A stretch of DNA of 6,894 nucleotides from an uncultured Eubacteriales bacterium (GTDB lineage Bacteria > Bacillota > Clostridia > Oscillospirales > CAG-272), in NCBI GenBank assembly GCA_934401725.1, contig CAKRSS010000079.1:1-6894 (forward strand). Reading direction: 5' to 3'. Under the pieces are notes generated by a model, which was given only the letters and a program-made list of their open reading frames with translations, ran no database searches and had not been told where the DNA came from. Within the stretch, counting starts at the first letter, position 1; each line of letters opens with the position of its first letter. The translations under genes and the position numbers were made by a program. Below are positions 5,876-6,894 of this stretch, piece after piece.

Positions 5876-6463
5876 ATGCAGAGACTGAGAATTGCCTGCC
5901 CGGTCATTGTTGAGGGCAAGTACGACAAAATAAAGCTGAGCGGAGTCATCGAGGCGCAGATCATCACGACGGACGGCTTCGGTGTTTTCCGTCACGCCGA
6001 GAAGGCGGCGCTGATACGCCGCATGGCGTCGTCAGGGTCGATAATAGTGCTGACGGACAGCGACGGCGCGGGCAAGGTGATACGTTCGCGCATATCGCAG
6101 CTGATCCCGCGCGAGCGGCTGATACAGCTGTACACGCCGCGCGTGCCGGGCAAGGAACGGCGCAAGTCGGCTCCTTCGGCCGAGGGGGTGCTGGGCGTCG
6201 AGGGCATGGAGGCGGAGCTGCTGTACCGTCTGTTCGAGCCCTACGCCGGGGACGCGCTGCCCGCGCGGGTCGAGAACCCGCTGTCGAAGGTGGATTTTTA
6301 CGTCGACGGGCTATCGGGCGGGCCGTCGAGCGCGGCGCGCCGCGACGCGCTTGCCGCCCGCTTTGACCTGCCGCCCGGCATGACCGCCAACGCGCTCCTC
6401 GAGGCGTTGCGCATGGTGTGCACCTATGAGGAGTACCTCAGAGCCGTAGGCCGGGATGAGTGA
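5876..6463 (+). CDS. Toprim/DUF4093 protein, RNase M5-like
   Basis: A 195-residue cytoplasmic protein. The Toprim fold shows as PVIVEGKYDKIKLS (residues 9-22, catalytic E13), then IITTDGFGVF (29-38), then the acidic motif VLTDSDGAG (58-66) with D61 and D63, followed by KVIRSRI. The motif GVLGVEGMEAELL (104-116) corresponds to the GVE segment of RNase M5. The C-terminal 60 residues (VDGLSGGPSSAARRDALAARF to TYEEYLRAV) match the DUF4093 pattern seen at the C-terminus of RNase M5. RNase M5 matures 5S rRNA. However, the VEGKYDKIKLS and TDSD forms fit, as I recall, a separate clostridial Toprim/DUF4093 branch, so rnmV is not assigned. ksgA, often beside rnmV, is absent. ATG is 1 nt after the uppP stop, so translational coupling is likely. 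Last gene before the terminator. Confidence 0.85.
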   Translation: MQRLRIACPVIVEGKYDKIKLSGVIEAQIITTDGFGVFRHAEKAALIRRMASSGSIIVLTDSDGAGKVIRSRISQLIPRERLIQLYTPRVPGKERRKSAPSAEGVLGVEGMEAELLYRLFEPYAGDALPARVENPLSKVDFYVDGLSGGPSSAARRDALAARFDLPPGMTANALLEALRMVCTYEEYLRAVGRDE

Positions 6464-6490
6464 GGCGTATTGGCATATGCCGGTATGCTG
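6458..6490 (+). repeat. Direct repeat r1, overlapping the Toprim stop codon
   Basis: GAGTGAGGCGTATTGGCATATGCC followed by GGTATGCTG. It contains the stop codon TGA (6461-6463) and a 7-bp hairpin GGCGTAT/ATATGCC (6464-6470 with 6475-6481, one G-U pair, 4-nt loop). A second copy lies at 6555-6586, on the other side of the terminator. Confidence 0.8.
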
Positions 6491-6509
6491 ATTAATTAAA
6501 TTGTTTTTT

Positions 6510-6550
6510 GCGGTTCTCGCAGGGGGTGGCCTGCGGGGACCGCTTTTTTT
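6510..6550 (+). terminator. Operon intrinsic terminator
   Basis: A 14-bp stem (6510-6523 with 6530-6543, containing two G-U pairs), a 6-nt loop GGGTGG, then an uninterrupted run of seven T (6544-6550). It lies 46 nt after the last stop codon. This is a textbook Rho-independent terminator for the 1385-6463 operon. Confidence 0.95.
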
Positions 6551-6554
6551 GTTG

Positions 6555-6586
6555 GAGTGAGGCGTATTGCATATGCCTGTATGCAG
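6555..6586 (+). repeat. Direct repeat r2, downstream of the terminator
   Basis: GAGTGAGGCGTATTGCATATGCC then TGTATGCAG, matching r1 with one base deleted in the hairpin loop and a few substitutions. The 7-bp stem GGCGTAT/ATATGCC is kept (6561-6567 with 6571-6577, 3-nt loop). An alternative stem is TGCATA/TATGCA (6568-6573 with 6580-6585). Confidence 0.8.
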
Positions 6587-6588
6587 AA

Positions 6589-6682
6589 AAGTTAGTTTTA
6601 GCCTTGGCAGGCTGTCGCCGTGGACGGTCTCCGACGGTGGAGAAGTGTACTCGCCGAGCGTCGGCGGGAAGCGTTTTTAAAA
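6589..6682 (+). repeat. Intergenic tandem repeat, copy A
   Basis: First of three tandem units. Its head (AAGTTAGTTTTAGCC) is the most diverged of the set; the core CCGACGGTGGAGAAGTGTAC is identical to copies B and C. The tail is a 6-bp hairpin CGCCGA-GCG-TCGGCG (6652-6666) followed by GGGAAGCGTTTTT. No convincing gene is present. Confidence 0.85.
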
Positions 6683-6777
6683 AAGTTCTTTGGCCTTGGC
6701 GGGCTCTCGCCGTGGACGGCCTCCGACGGTGGAGAAGTGTACTCGCCGAACGTCGGCGGAAAGCGTTTTTGGGAAAT
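6683..6777 (+). repeat. Intergenic tandem repeat, copy B
   Basis: Head AAGTTCTTTGGCCTTGG, the same core as A and C, and the A-type tail: hairpin CGCCGA-ACG-TCGGCG followed by GAAAGCGTTTTT. The loop differs from copy A by one base while the stem is unchanged. It starts 94 nt after copy A. Confidence 0.85.
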
Positions 6778-6863
6778 AAGTTCTTTGGCCTTGGCAGGCG
6801 CACGCCGTGGACGGTCTCCGACGGTGGAGAAGTGTACTTTTCTGCCGCGAGCAGAGAAAGAAC
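6778..6863 (+). repeat. Intergenic tandem repeat, copy C
   Basis: Head AAGTTCTTTGGCCTTGGCAGG and the shared core, but the tail differs from A and B. It carries CTTTTCTGC-CGCGA-GCAGAGAAAG (6837-6860), an imperfect version of the 12-bp inverted repeat that ends the left-hand copy D. It starts 95 nt after copy B. Confidence 0.85.
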
Positions 6864-6894
6864 AAGATAATTATGCCGAAGGCATAATTATCTT
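6864..6894 (-). terminator. Possible terminator of a gene beyond the right edge
   Basis: A perfect 14-bp inverted repeat (6864-6877 with 6881-6894) around GAA, ending at the last base of the window. On the minus strand the apex is C-TTCG-G, a very stable tetraloop, and the stem is followed by TTGTTCTTTCTC-type T-rich sequence. That orientation fits a minus-strand gene to the right of the window. The stem is AT-rich and may extend beyond the edge, so the call is tentative. Confidence 0.45.

Noticed and set aside
5217..5888. 223-codon plus-strand frame overlapping uppP
   Set aside because: An out-of-frame reading of uppP rich in Arg and Gly. The uppP frame carries the catalytic motifs across the same bases.
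4426..5967. 513-codon minus-strand open frame
   Set aside because: It lies antisense to the U32, uppP and Toprim genes. The product is His/Arg/Pro-rich and low complexity, typical of a shadow frame.
6589..6863. CRISPR array
   Set aside because: Units are directly adjacent ~94-bp repeats with no unique spacers, and no cas gene is present.
6508..6870. Open frames on either strand across the right-hand repeats
   Set aside because: They begin inside the terminator or run through tandem non-coding repeats. The translated text just repeats the unit, with no ribosome binding site.
1..6894. Composite transposon bounded by the inverted repeat copies
   Set aside because: There is no transposase or target duplication in view, and the enclosed genes are ordinary housekeeping genes. 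Placement downstream of each transcript end explains the orientation more simply.

Overview
The window is GC-rich and codes on both strands. HPr kinase/phosphorylase, a U32-family protein, a parvulin-type lipoprotein and a Toprim/DUF4093 protein together suggest a high-GC member of the Clostridia (Bacillota), possibly an Oscillospirales-like gut lineage. That placement is inferred from gene content and style, not from a marker gene.

Layout. Positions 1-152 are non-coding and hold one copy of an intergenic repeat (minus orientation) and a strong terminator hairpin. hprK follows on the minus strand (153-1091). The divergent intergenic region 1092-1384 carries two candidate hprK promoters. Between them lies a hairpin-rich segment bounded by a 10-bp direct repeat that contains the -10 box. 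On the other strand is an extended -10 promoter for a five-gene plus-strand operon (1385-6463): a parvulin-like lipoprotein, a membrane-anchored protein with a TIM-barrel-like pattern, a U32-family protein, UppP, and a Toprim/DUF4093 protein. The genes overlap or sit close together, and the run ends at a very good intrinsic terminator (6510-6550). From there to the window end there is no gene, only hairpin-forming direct repeats, three tandem copies of the intergenic repeat seen at the left end, and a perfect palindrome at the last base.

Function. The operon mixes cell-envelope jobs (extracytoplasmic folding, undecaprenyl-phosphate recycling, a putative surface protein) with RNA-linked proteins (U32 proteins of the tRNA/rRNA hydroxylation type, an RNase M5-like Toprim protein). 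hprK, the carbon-catabolite regulator, is divergent and probably controlled separately.

No defence system, CRISPR array, transposase, tRNA or rRNA is visible. The most interesting features are repeats: (i) a roughly 94-bp modular repeat lying 3' of both transcription units and in sense with them, (ii) a 126-bp step that appears to have duplicated the hprK -10 element around a structured insert, and (iii) short in-frame tandem repeats that lengthen two otherwise conserved proteins (RDGx units in UppP, DGSKAR units in the U32 protein).
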